From Tannerella sp. (lineage in GTDB: Bacteria > Bacteroidota > Bacteroidia > Bacteroidales > Tannerellaceae), in the NCBI GenBank assembly GCA_031268395.1, contig JAIRXI010000165.1:1-7240 (forward strand): DNA of 7,240 bases, read 5' to 3'. Below are positions 1 through 6,829 of this stretch, piece by piece. A model generated the notes under the pieces. The model was not told where the DNA came from. It was given only the letters and a program-made list of their open reading frames with translations, and searched no databases. The first letter of the stretch is position 1. The number at the start of each line of letters is the position of its first letter. The translations under genes and the position numbers were made by a program.

Positions 1-1
1 A

Positions 2-85
2 ATCCAAAATCAAACCGACAGGGATATTCGACGGCTGCATAAAATGGCGCGGAAACTTGGTTATGAACTCAAAAAAACAGCTTGA
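2..85 (+). CDS. C-terminal fragment of an unidentified protein, possibly a transposase
   Basis: An open frame enters from the left edge and ends at a TGA at 83-85, giving 27 residues. The tail is basic and ends in MARKLGYELKKTA. The composition (alternating Arg/Lys and hydrophobic residues with a short lysine-rich end) resembles the C-termini of DDE-type transposases, but 27 residues are too few to assign a family, so that is a weak inference. It is followed directly by a repeat-rich region, which fits a mobile-element border but does not prove one. The other frames close within the same stretch or have no better case. Confidence 0.35.
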   Translation: MQNQTDRDIRRLHKMARKLGYELKKTA

Positions 86-105
86 TTATGTGCTTGTTAG
101 AACAA

Positions 106-176
106 CGTCATTGTAAGGAGGAACGACGAAGCAATCGCCGATACACCCAGGGATTGCTTTGTTCCTGCCAAGGACG
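106..176. repeat. Degenerate palindromic CGTCATTG-type intergenic repeat
   Basis: The left arm begins CGTCATTG at 106 and runs through AAGCAATC (129-136). After a 15-base loop, GATTGCTT (152-159) starts the right arm, which ends AGGACG at 176. The reverse complement of the right arm (CGTCCTTGG...AAGCAATC) follows the left arm with small gaps. As I recall, elements with arms of the form CGTCATTGCGAGG...GAAGCAATC are scattered between genes in many bacterial genomes, so this looks like a decayed member. It starts 20 bases after the stop codon at 85. No protein is supported here. Confidence 0.6.
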
Positions 177-208
177 AAAGGTTGACGGGCGGATATTCCG
201 TTTGCGGC

Positions 209-260
209 CGGCAGGCCGTCTTCTCTTCCGGACACGATGGGCGAAGCGTCCAATGGACAT
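209..260 (+). repeat. 52-base dispersed repeat module, copy A
   Basis: This stretch matches 499-550 at 49 of 52 positions without gaps, the differences being at 238, 242 and 251. It starts CGGCAGGCCGTC and ends in GTCCAATGGAC (249-259 within GCGTCCAATGGACAT), an 11-base perfect palindrome around one central base. A shorter inverted version lies at 7165-7210. Bases 190-208 look like a decayed form of the GC-rich stretch that precedes copy B. No start codon or ribosome site supports translation. Confidence 0.85.
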
Positions 261-277
261 GTACACAATGCCCCCGT

Positions 278-298
278 CGTTCATCGTTCATCGTTCAT
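278..298 (+). repeat. Tandem repeat, CGTTCAT x 3
   Basis: The 7-base unit CGTTCAT occurs three times with no interruption (278-284, 285-291, 292-298). It sits between repeat module copy A and the first CGTCCC hairpin. Such short tandem repeats can vary in number by replication slippage. I see no gene or promoter that it would control. Confidence 0.85.
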
Positions 299-301
299 GA
301 A

Positions 302-328
302 GGCCCGTCCCGGCCAGGGACGGAATGT
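302..328 (+). repeat. GC-rich hairpin repeat, first copy (left arm of inverted pair)
   Basis: CCGTCCC (305-311) pairs with GGGACGG (317-323) around a 5-base loop, a 7-bp stem. The full 27 bases match the reverse complement of 466-492 at 26 of 27 positions, so this and the copy at 466 are arms of a larger inverted repeat with about 137 bases between them. The asymmetric loop (GGCCA here) shows the orientation of each copy. The copy at the right edge (7221-7239) is in the same orientation as this one. Confidence 0.8.
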
Positions 329-357
329 TGGTAGAAAACGGTCCGCCGCATAATCAC

Positions 358-375
358 CCGTCCCGGCTGGGACGG
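358..375 (+). repeat. GC-rich hairpin repeat, second copy
   Basis: CCGTCCC (358-364) pairs with GGGACGG (369-375) around a GGCT loop, a 7-bp stem. It has the same stem as the hairpin at 305-323 and is likewise followed by AAT, but the loop is one base shorter. There is no U-run after it, so it is not a standard intrinsic terminator. Confidence 0.75.
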
Positions 376-465
376 AATATGGAGGAAAAAGGGGGCACGG
401 AGGACACCTGCCGGGCCTGTGTCCATCCGCTGTCTTGCCCTGCGCGAAATAAGGCCGTTCCGATC

Positions 466-550
466 ACATTTCGTCCCTGGCCGGGACGGGCCGTTTTGCG
501 GCAGGCCGTCTTCTCTTCCGGACACGACGGGAGAAGCGTCTAATGGACAT
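466..550 (+). repeat. Composite repeat: GC hairpin plus 52-base module, copy B
   Basis: This is the fullest copy of the family on the left side. A hairpin CGTCCC (472-477) with GGGACG (483-488) is followed after 10 bases by the 52-base module (499-550). Inside the module, CTTCTC (510-515) can pair with GAGAAG (531-536). The reverse complement of 7165-7240 follows the same order of parts: 26 identical bases from the hairpin into a T-run (472-497 against 7213-7238) and 19 identical bases in the module (513-531 against 7181-7199). The unit is therefore hairpin plus module, moved as one element. The function is unknown. Confidence 0.8.
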
Positions 551-597
551 CTTGGGCTAATAACAAATGCGCCCATTCCTAACGTTTACGTTCCCGT

Positions 598-633
598 ATC
601 TGCGTAAATCTTCCCAATCTGCGTCATCTGCGT
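598..633 (+). repeat. Spaced direct repeat ATCTGCGT x 3
   Basis: ATCTGCGT occurs at 598-605, 617-624 and 626-633. It lies just downstream of the minus-strand phosphoesterase gene, in its probable 3' untranslated region, and ahead of the repeat-rich stretch. I see no clear intrinsic terminator here for the phosphoesterase gene. Confidence 0.6.
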
Positions 634-663
634 GCGTTTGACGCGCTTCCCAACAGGCAAGTG

Positions 664-1161
664 TCAGGCACGACTGCCCAGTTCGATCACTTCGAGGTCT
701 TTGACAGCGGCGCCGTCGATAACGAGGCGGACAAGCGTGCGCACCTGATGAAAGCCGCTTTTGCCGGCGGCGCCGGGGTTGATGTGCAGGCAGTCAAGAC
801 TCGGATCGAACATGACTTTCAGGATGTGCGAATGTCCGGCGACGAAAATGTCCGGCCGGGCATCAAACAGTTCGCCGCGGATGGACGGGTCGTAATGTCC
901 CGGATAGCCGCCGATATGCGTTATCATCACCTGCCGGCCCTCCACCTCAAAACGGGCGGTCTTCGGATAGCGAAGCCGCAATTCCAGCCCGTCGATGTTC
1001 CCGTAAACGGCCCGCAGCGGCTTGAGGGCGCTCAGGCGGTCGGCGACCAGCTCCGAGCCGATATCGCCGGCGTGCCAGATCTCGTCGCAGCCGCCGAAAT
1101 AGTCGACGTACCGGTGGTCCCACCAGGCATGTGTGTCCGAAATAATGCCGATTTTTGTCAT
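664..1161 (-). CDS. YfcE/MJ0936-type metallophosphoesterase
   Basis: A small single-domain calcineurin-like phosphoesterase of 165 residues, expected to be cytoplasmic and to hydrolyse phosphodiester bonds with a two-metal centre. The metal-binding motifs appear in order: SDTH (Asp9, His11), GD (Asp33), GNID (Asn55), THIGG (His82) and GHSH (His110, His112), followed by NPGA (128-131), typical of the YfcE group. YfcE homologues usually have about 155-185 residues, so it is full length. I chose the ATG at 1161. The frame can be extended to 1182, but that codon is TTG, lies inside a likely promoter element, and adds MRNQKKG ahead of the normal beta-strand start. An AAGGA touches the ATG and is too close to be a good ribosome site. 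It is divergent from ppk1. The natural substrate is not known from sequence, and YfcE itself is known only for activity on model diesters. Confidence 0.93.
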   Translation of the reverse strand: MTKIGIISDTHAWWDHRYVDYFGGCDEIWHAGDIGSELVADRLSALKPLRAVYGNIDGLELRLRYPKTARFEVEGRQVMITHIGGYPGHYDPSIRGELFDARPDIFVAGHSHILKVMFDPSLDCLHINPGAAGKSGFHQVRTLVRLVIDGAAVKDLEVIELGSRA

Positions 1162-1179
1162 TCCTTTTTTTTGATTCCG

Positions 1180-1187
1180 CAAAAATA
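1180..1187 (-). promoter_or_regulatory. Candidate -7 element for the phosphoesterase gene
   Basis: The minus strand reads TATTTTTG, an exact match to the Bacteroidetes TAnnTTTG -7 consensus, ending 18 bases before the ATG at 1161. I do not see a matching TTTG -33 element upstream, so this rests on the -7 box and its position. It is 2 bases from the candidate ppk1 box on the other strand. Confidence 0.4.
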
Positions 1188-1189
1188 GT

Positions 1190-1197
1190 TATATTTA
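1190..1197 (+). promoter_or_regulatory. Candidate -7 element for ppk1
   Basis: TATATTTA matches TAnnTTTG at all but the last position and lies 21 bases upstream of the ppk1 ATG. A TTTG occurs at 1170-1173, but the spacer of 16 bases is shorter than the usual 19-21. The match is therefore imperfect on both counts. Confidence 0.3.
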
Positions 1198-1218
1198 CGC
1201 GCTTTCGAATGGAATGTA

Positions 1219-3261
1219 ATGGGAAAAACGTCTTATACCTATTTCAAGCGCGATGTGAGTTGGCTGTCGTTCAACTATCGCGTGCTGCTGGAGGCGGGAG
1301 ACAGGACGTCTCCGGTCTACAGGCGATTGCTTTTTCTTTCCATCTACGCCTCCAACCTGGAAGAATTTTACGAAATACGGGTGGCGGAACATCGCGGCGC
1401 CATCATGCGGGGAAACTACGCGGCGGAGAGCGTCGAGGCCATCGAAGCCACGCTGGAGGAGATTACGGCGGAAGTAAACCGCCAGCAGCAGGCTTTTTAC
1501 CGGCTCTTCCACGAAGACGTCCTGCCGGAACTGCGCCGCCAGGGGATTTACCTGTACCAGGAAGCCCGGCCGAAACCGTTTCACGAAGCGTTTGTGCGGA
1601 ATTATTTCGATGAAGAGGTGTTCCCCTTCCTCTCGCCGGTGACGGTCGAGGAGGGCATCCGCACGTTTATCCGCGACCGCCGGCTCTACCTGGTGGTTCG
1701 CATGAGGAAAAAGACAACCCTCGAACCGCATTACATGCTGATCAAGATTCCGTATGCCAAAGTGCCCCGGTTCGTGCCGCTGCCGGCACACGGGAACGTG
1801 AACTATTACATGTTTATCGACGACATCATACGGGTGAACCTGCCTTCCGTTTTCCCGGGATACGAGATGGCCGGATGCTACAGCATCAAGATCTCGCGCG
1901 ATGCGGATATTTACCTGGAGGAGGAGAATCCGGAAAATATGCTTCAGACCATCCGCCGGAAGGTGGAGAAGCGGAAGATCGGGGCGCTGAGCCGTTTCAT
2001 GTACGACAGCGCCATGCCGCCCGACTTCCTGGCGACGGTATGCACGCTGTTCGGCATCGCGGAAGAAGACCTGGTGCTGGGTGGACGCTATATGAACCTG
2101 CAAGACCTGAGCCGGTTTCCCCGTCCGAAAGACGACAGGCCGGCGCAGGCCGCTCCACCGCCGATGCGCGTGCCCTGCCTGGACCGGATGGCGTCGGTCT
2201 TCCGGGCGGTGGAAAAGCGCGACGTCCTGCTGCATTTCCCCTACCAGTCGTTCGACTACCTGATCGGTTTCCTGACGGAGGCGGCGCTGGACCCGGAGGT
2301 GGAAGAAATCAAAATTACGCAGTATCGCGTGGCGGAGCACTCCGCCGTGATAGACGCGCTGATCGGGGCCGCCGGGAACGGGAAGCGGGTGACGGTCTTC
2401 GTCGAGTTGAAGGCCCGTTTCGACGAGGAAAACAACATGTCTACCGCCGAACGGATGGAGCAGGCGGGGATCAGGATCATCTACAGCATCCCGGGACTGA
2501 AGGTTCATGCGAAGGTGGCGGTGATTCTCCGCAGGGCGGGACTGCCCGGTTTTGCGTACCTCAGCACCGGCAATTTCAATGAGACGACGGCGAAGATCTA
2601 TTCGGACATGGCGCTGCTGACGTGCCACAGCGCCATTGTTGCCGAAGTCCGGCAGGTGTTTTCCGTGCTGGAAAGCGAGCCGGTCCAGCCGCATTTTCAC
2701 CATTTGCTGGTCGCCCGCTTCAACATGGTGCCGGAACTGGAGCGGATGATCCGGCGGGAAATCGACCACGTGAAAGCCGGCAGGAAGGGGCGCATTATTT
2801 TAAAGATGAACGGGCTGCATGACGAACAGATGATCGACGAACTGTACCGCGCCTCGGAAAGCGGCGTGGAGATTGACCTGATCGTGCGCGGGATCTGCTG
2901 CCTGGTGCCGGGTCAGCCCTACAGCCGTCATATCCGCATCACCCGCATTGTGGACATGTACCTCGAACATGCCCGGGTATGGTATTTCTATAACGACGGC
3001 GCGGAGGAGGTCTACCTTTCGTCGGCCGACTGGATGAACCGCAACCTGCGCCGCCGCATCGAAACGGCGTTTCCCATCCTCGAACGGAGCCTCAGACGGG
3101 AAATCCTGGATATACTGCACATCCAGCTGTGCGACAACGTAAAGGCCTGTTTCATTGACGAACGGCTGCACAACGTCTTCAAATGTGACCTGGCAACCGG
3201 ACAGCCGCCCATACGTGCACAGGAAGCGATCTACGAATACATCAAACAGCATGGGAAATAA
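1219..3261 (+). CDS. ppk1: Polyphosphate kinase 1
   Basis: Ppk1 reversibly transfers the gamma-phosphate of ATP to a growing inorganic polyphosphate chain through a phosphohistidine. At 680 residues it is full length. The domains appear in order: an N-terminal helical domain (about 1-105) with FKRDVSWLSFN and YASNLEEF, a head domain (about 106-310) with KIPYAKVPRFVPL, and two phospholipase-D-like C-terminal domains (about 315-490 and 495-680). His430 in GLKVHAK corresponds to the phosphorylated His435 of E. coli Ppk, and His584 in YLEHAR to His592. Arg370 (TQYR) and Arg400 (KARFDEE) fit the metal-binding Arg375 and Arg405. LSTGNFNE and YLSSADWMNRN are also intact. No clear Shine-Dalgarno precedes the ATG, as is common in Bacteroidetes. 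It is divergent from the phosphoesterase gene, and a probable terminator follows the stop, so it is likely transcribed alone. No ppx exopolyphosphatase gene is in the window. Confidence 0.98.
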   Translation: MGKTSYTYFKRDVSWLSFNYRVLLEAGDRTSPVYRRLLFLSIYASNLEEFYEIRVAEHRGAIMRGNYAAESVEAIEATLEEITAEVNRQQQAFYRLFHEDVLPELRRQGIYLYQEARPKPFHEAFVRNYFDEEVFPFLSPVTVEEGIRTFIRDRRLYLVVRMRKKTTLEPHYMLIKIPYAKVPRFVPLPAHGNVNYYMFIDDIIRVNLPSVFPGYEMAGCYSIKISRDADIYLEEENPENMLQTIRRKVEKRKIGALSRFMYDSAMPPDFLATVCTLFGIAEEDLVLGGRYMNLQDLSRFPRPKDDRPAQAAPPPMRVPCLDRMASVFRAVEKRDVLLHFPYQSFDYLIGFLTEAALDPEVEEIKITQYRVAEHSAVIDALIGAAGNGKRVTVFVELKARFDEENNMSTAERMEQAGIRIIYSIPGLKVHAKVAVILRRAGLPGFAYLSTGNFNETTAKIYSDMALLTCHSAIVAEVRQVFSVLESEPVQPHFHHLLVARFNMVPELERMIRREIDHVKAGRKGRIILKMNGLHDEQMIDELYRASESGVEIDLIVRGICCLVPGQPYSRHIRITRIVDMYLEHARVWYFYNDGAEEVYLSSADWMNRNLRRRIETAFPILERSLRREILDILHIQLCDNVKACFIDERLHNVFKCDLATGQPPIRAQEAIYEYIKQHGK

Positions 3262-3285
3262 GGCATTGCCTGAGAATGAAGCCGC

Positions 3286-3319
3286 ATCCGGACAGTGCCC
3301 CGTGCGGGGGAATCCGGAT
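3286..3319 (+). terminator. Nested hairpin after ppk1, probable terminator
   Basis: ATCCGGA (3286-3292) pairs with TCCGGAT (3313-3319), and inside it CCCC pairs with GGGG around GTGC (ten G/C-rich bases either side of 3303). It starts 24 bases after the ppk1 stop. The following bases TTAATCGTATCTTT are only moderately T-rich, so termination may be partial. It ends 7 bases before the GH92 -7 box, so it could also affect the GH92 promoter. Confidence 0.5.
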
Positions 3320-3326
3320 TTAATCG

Positions 3327-3334
3327 TATCTTTG
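3327..3334 (+). promoter_or_regulatory. -7 promoter element of the GH92 gene
   Basis: TATCTTTG is an exact match to the Bacteroidetes TAnnTTTG consensus and is followed by CGCC, a common context. It lies 33 bases upstream of the ATG at 3368, giving a short A/T-rich leader. No clear TTTG -33 box is present; the expected region is inside the preceding hairpin. This site also argues against any start of the GH92 gene upstream of 3334. Confidence 0.6.
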
Positions 3335-3367
3335 CGCCGAAATTATTTAACAAATACATACTTTCTT

Positions 3368-5692
3368 ATGAAGTTAATGCATTATATTTTAGCTATTATA
3401 CTGTTTGGCCCTGTGAGCGGGTACGGACAGGAGAAACGGGTATCGCTGGTCGACCCGATGATCGGCACCACCCGGATGGGGCATACGTTTCCCGGCGCCT
3501 GCGTGCCTCACGGCGCCGTCCAGCTGAGTCCCGACACGGACACGATCCCGCACAACCTCGACGGCGTATATCAAAAGAACGTCTACCGCTACTGCGCCGG
3601 CTACCAGTACGACGATCCGACAATTGTCGGGTTCAGTCACACGCATTTCAGCGGCACCGGCCATTCCGATCTGGGAGACATCCTGCTGATGCCGGTCACC
3701 GGCAGGCCGAAACTGAATCCCGGCACGGCCGAACATCCGGAAACAGGCTACCGCTCCCGCTTCTCGCACGCCACGGAACAGGCGCAGCCGGGCTATTACG
3801 AAGTCCTGCTGGACGACTACCGGATCCGGGTACAGCTGACGGCCACCGAACGGACGGGTATTCATCGGTACACCTTCCCCGCCGGCGAAAAGAAACAGCT
3901 GATCCTGGACCTGGTCCACGGCATCTACAACTACGACGGCAAGACGCTGTGGGCGAACGTGCGCGTCGAAAACGACACGCTCCTGACCGGCTACCGCATC
4001 ACCAACGGCTGGTCGCGCGTGAACTATACGTATTTCGCCATCTCCTTCTCCCGGCCTGTCGCGCATTACGGGTACGAAGACCGGGAGACGCCGAAGTATC
4101 CCGGCTTCTGGCGGAAGTTCCCCAGGACGGACTTCCCCGAAATCGGCGGACGGAAGATCGTCGCCTGTTTCGAGTTTGAACCTTCGAACACGCCCGAACT
4201 GGAAGTCCGGGTAGCGCTTTCGGCCGTCAGTACGGAGGGCGCCCTGCGCAACCTGGAGGCCGAAACGGCCGGCAAATCCTTCGACCGGCTCCGCGCCGAG
4301 GCGTCGGACAAGTGGGAAAAGGAACTGGCCTGCATGGAGGTACAGGGGTCGGACGAACGGAAGACCATGCTCTACACTTCCCTCTATCATGCGCTCATCC
4401 ATCCGTCCCTTTACATGGACGTGGACGGAAACTACCGGGGTATTGACCACAATATTCACCGGGCCGAAGACTTCACCAACTACACCATCTTTTCCGTCTG
4501 GGACACCTACCGGGCGCTGCATCCGCTCTTCAACCTGCTCAACCGCCGGCGGAGCCGCGACATCGTCGAATCCATGCTGGCGCACAGTGCGCAGAGCGTA
4601 CACGGGATGCTGCCGGTCTGGTCGCACATGGGGAACGAAAACTGGTGCATGATCGGCTATCATTCCGTCTCCGTCCTGGCCGACGCCATCGCCAAGGGCA
4701 TTCCCGTCGACCGGGGAAGGGCGCTGGAAGCCATGCACCGCACGGCGAACGTGCCCTATTACGGCGGACTGGACGACTACATCCGCAGGGGCTATGTGCC
4801 GGTGGACGTGAAGGACGACGGCGCTTCCATGACCCTGGAGTATGCCTACGACGACTGGACGATCTGCCACACGGCACAGCTGGCCGGACGCTCCGACCTG
4901 GCCGAAACCTACCGGCAACGCGCCCTGAACTACCGCAACGTCTTCGATCCGTCGCTGCAGTTTGTCGGCGCCAGACTGAGCGACGGCAGCATGAAAAAGG
5001 ATTTCAGCCTGCTGAGCACGCATGGCCAGGGATTCATCGAAGGCAATTCGTGGAATTATTCGTTCCATGTGCCGCATGACGTGAACGGCCTGATCCGGCA
5101 GATGGGCGGGGAGGCGCAGTTTGTCCGGCGGCTGGATTCGCTTTTCACGATGCACCTGCCCGACGAGTTTTTTGCCGAGACCGAAGACGTCACCGAAGAA
5201 GGGATCATGGGCAACTACGTCCACGGCAACGAGCCGAGCCATCACATTGCCTACCTGTATGCCTGGACTTCGCAGCCCTGGAAGACGCAGCACCGGATAC
5301 GCGAGATCATGAACCGCATGTATCGCGAGGGCATCGCGGGCCTGTGCGGAAACGACGACTGCGGACAGATGTCGGCATGGTATATCTTCTCGGCGATGGG
5401 GTTCTATCCCGTCTGTCCCGGCTCCGACCAGTTTGTGCTCGGCGCGCCCTATTTCCCCTTCTTCAGGGTCAATCTGGAAAACGGGAAGTCGATTGTCATC
5501 AGGGCCGACGGGGTGAGCGACCGGATGTGCTATGTGAAATCCGTCAGACTCAACGGCCAGCCCTACCGGAAAGCGTACATCACGTATGACGACCTCAAGG
5601 ACGGGGCGGAACTGACGTTCGAAATGAGCGCGAAGCCGAACAGAAAACGCCTTTTCAGCGAAGACGAAAAACCGTATTCCCTGACGAAATAG
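3368..5692 (+). CDS. Secreted glycoside hydrolase family 92 (alpha-mannosidase type)
   Basis: GH92 enzymes are calcium-dependent, inverting exo-alpha-mannosidases that trim alpha-linked mannose from N-glycans, yeast mannan or related glycans. This one has 774 residues, the normal size. Residues 1-20 look like a signal peptide (Lys2, hydrophobic core, then SGYG before Gln21), with no lipobox cysteine, so it is probably periplasmic or exported. The N-terminal beta-sandwich carries DPMIGTTRMGHTFPGA (from Asp29) and GFSHTHFSGTGHSDLGD (88-104). The alpha-barrel catalytic domain has TLEYAYDDW (Glu491), EGNSWNY (Glu558), HGNEPSHH (Glu622) and GNDDCGQMSAWY (Asp663, Asp664). From memory of the family, Glu558 is the likely acid and the GNDD aspartates the base. 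The frame runs back to 3155 inside ppk1, but the promoter at 3327 and the signal peptide fix the start at 3368. The linkage preference (alpha-1,2, -1,3, -1,4 or -1,6) cannot be read from sequence. No SusC/SusD genes are beside it. Confidence 0.96.
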   Translation: MKLMHYILAIILFGPVSGYGQEKRVSLVDPMIGTTRMGHTFPGACVPHGAVQLSPDTDTIPHNLDGVYQKNVYRYCAGYQYDDPTIVGFSHTHFSGTGHSDLGDILLMPVTGRPKLNPGTAEHPETGYRSRFSHATEQAQPGYYEVLLDDYRIRVQLTATERTGIHRYTFPAGEKKQLILDLVHGIYNYDGKTLWANVRVENDTLLTGYRITNGWSRVNYTYFAISFSRPVAHYGYEDRETPKYPGFWRKFPRTDFPEIGGRKIVACFEFEPSNTPELEVRVALSAVSTEGALRNLEAETAGKSFDRLRAEASDKWEKELACMEVQGSDERKTMLYTSLYHALIHPSLYMDVDGNYRGIDHNIHRAEDFTNYTIFSVWDTYRALHPLFNLLNRRRSRDIVESMLAHSAQSVHGMLPVWSHMGNENWCMIGYHSVSVLADAIAKGIPVDRGRALEAMHRTANVPYYGGLDDYIRRGYVPVDVKDDGASMTLEYAYDDWTICHTAQLAGRSDLAETYRQRALNYRNVFDPSLQFVGARLSDGSMKKDFSLLSTHGQGFIEGNSWNYSFHVPHDVNGLIRQMGGEAQFVRRLDSLFTMHLPDEFFAETEDVTEEGIMGNYVHGNEPSHHIAYLYAWTSQPWKTQHRIREIMNRMYREGIAGLCGNDDCGQMSAWYIFSAMGFYPVCPGSDQFVLGAPYFPFFRVNLENGKSIVIRADGVSDRMCYVKSVRLNGQPYRKAYITYDDLKDGAELTFEMSAKPNRKRLFSEDEKPYSLTK

Positions 5693-5716
5693 AAACAGAC
5701 TGTTTTTGCAGGCATC

Positions 5717-6829
5717 ATGAAAAGGAAAGCATTATTCATAGACCGCGACGGAACGCTGATCGTGGAGCCTCCGGAGACTTTTCAGGTAGACACCCTCGAG
5801 CAGCTTCGGTTCCTGCCGGGCGTGATCCGGAATCTGTACTTTATCAGCCGGCATCTTGATTTCGAACTGGTCATGGCCAGCAATCAGGACGGACTGGGAA
5901 CGCCCGCCTGTCCGCAGGAGCGTTTCGATGCGGTGCAGGGAAAGATATTGCAGACGCTGGCGGACGAGGGGATTGTATTTAACGACATTCTGATCGATCC
6001 CTCGCTTCCGGAGGAACATTCGCCCGGCCGCAAACCGGGAACCGGCATGTTTGCGCGCTACCTGACGGGCGAATACGATCTGGCGCAGTCGTACGTGATC
6101 GGCGACCGGCCGACGGATGTGGAACTGGCGGAAAACCTGGGCTGCCGGGCCATCCTGATGGCTTCCGGCGGAGCAGAACCGCTGCTCTCCGGGGGTGGTA
6201 CGTTTGTGGCCGACGGCTGGGACCGGATTGCAGAATATCTTTTTGCCGGCGAACGGACGGCCACCGTTCAGCGAACGACGCGCGAAACGGATGTTTTCGT
6301 ATCCCTGAACCTGGACGGCGCCGGACGGACGGACATCTCTACCGGACTGGGCTTTTTTGACCACATGCTCGACCAGCTCGGCAAACATTCGGGCATGGAC
6401 CTGACCGTCCGGGTGAAAGGCGATCTGCACGTGGACGAGCATCATACGGTCGAAGATACGGCGATTGCACTGGGCGAGGCGCTGGGCAGGGCGCTGGGCG
6501 ACAGGCGGGGTACGGAACGGTACGGATTCTGCCTGCCGATGGACGACTGCCTGTGCCGCGTGGCGCTGGATTTCGGCGGACGTGCGTGGCTGGTGTACGA
6601 CGTGGTGTTCAGGCGCGAAAAAATCGGGGATGTGCCGACGGAAATGTTTCTGCACTTCTTCAAGTCGCTGAGCGACGCAGCCCGGATGAATCTGAATATC
6701 CGGGCAGAAGGCGACAACGAACATCACAAGGCGGAAGGCATCTTCAAGGCGCTGGCCAGGGCCGTCAGAATGGCCATCAGGCGCGACATATACCGGTACG
6801 AATTGCCGAGCACGAAAGGAATGCTGTAA
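5717..6829 (+). CDS. hisB: Bifunctional HisB: histidinol-phosphatase / imidazoleglycerol-phosphate dehydratase
   Basis: A cytoplasmic enzyme of 370 residues catalysing the IGP dehydratase step and the histidinol-phosphate phosphatase step of histidine synthesis. Residues 1 to about 165 are a HAD phosphatase: DRDGTL (nucleophile Asp9, Asp11), SNQDGLG (Ser55), Lys106 in GRKPGTG and GDRPTD (Asp130, Asp134). Residues from about 175 to 370 are the dehydratase: [16 protein letters not shown] (His242, His243, Glu246) and EHHKAE (His336, His337, Glu340), which bind the two Mn ions, ending in the typical STKGML. The loop before GRKP ([16 protein letters not shown]) has no cysteines, whereas E. coli HisB binds zinc there through Cys and His. 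The gene starts 24 bases after the GH92 stop. TGTTTTTG at 5701-5708 is one base off the TAnnTTTG consensus and could be a weak promoter of its own; otherwise it may be read through from GH92. No other his gene is in the window. Confidence 0.97.
   Translation: MKRKALFIDRDGTLIVEPPETFQVDTLEQLRFLPGVIRNLYFISRHLDFELVMASNQDGLGTPACPQERFDAVQGKILQTLADEGIVFNDILIDPSLPEEHSPGRKPGTGMFARYLTGEYDLAQSYVIGDRPTDVELAENLGCRAILMASGGAEPLLSGGGTFVADGWDRIAEYLFAGERTATVQRTTRETDVFVSLNLDGAGRTDISTGLGFFDHMLDQLGKHSGMDLTVRVKGDLHVDEHHTVEDTAIALGEALGRALGDRRGTERYGFCLPMDDCLCRVALDFGGRAWLVYDVVFRREKIGDVPTEMFLHFFKSLSDAARMNLNIRAEGDNEHHKAEGIFKALARAVRMAIRRDIYRYELPSTKGML

Noticed and set aside
305..375. GC hairpins as intrinsic terminators
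   Set aside because: Neither is followed by a T-run on either strand, and they recur as parts of a dispersed repeat.
106..550. CRISPR array in the repeat-rich region
   Set aside because: Copies are few, differ in orientation and length, and spacing is irregular; no cas gene is nearby.
82..607. Several overlapping open frames of 60-93 residues on both strands in the left intergenic region
   Set aside because: They overlap each other, run through palindromic repeats, lack ribosome sites and show no recognisable domain. Similar peptides from the two copies (SGREDGLP) follow simply from the DNA repeat.
1162..1182. Longer start for the phosphoesterase at 1182
   Set aside because: The codon is TTG, overlaps the candidate -7 box, and adds seven residues not expected before the first beta strand; the ATG at 1161 fits the family.
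1195..2769. Long minus-strand open frame of 524 codons opposite ppk1
   Set aside because: A by-product of high GC and codon bias; the sense strand encodes an unmistakable Ppk1, and the antisense protein is rich in His/Arg/Pro with no domain.
3155..3367. Upstream extension of the GH92 frame into ppk1
   Set aside because: It would overlap ppk1 by over 100 bases, bury the signal peptide and begin before the promoter at 3327.
3389..5293. Long minus-strand open frame of 634 codons opposite GH92
   Set aside because: Antisense shadow of a clearly conserved GH92 gene; composition is not protein-like.
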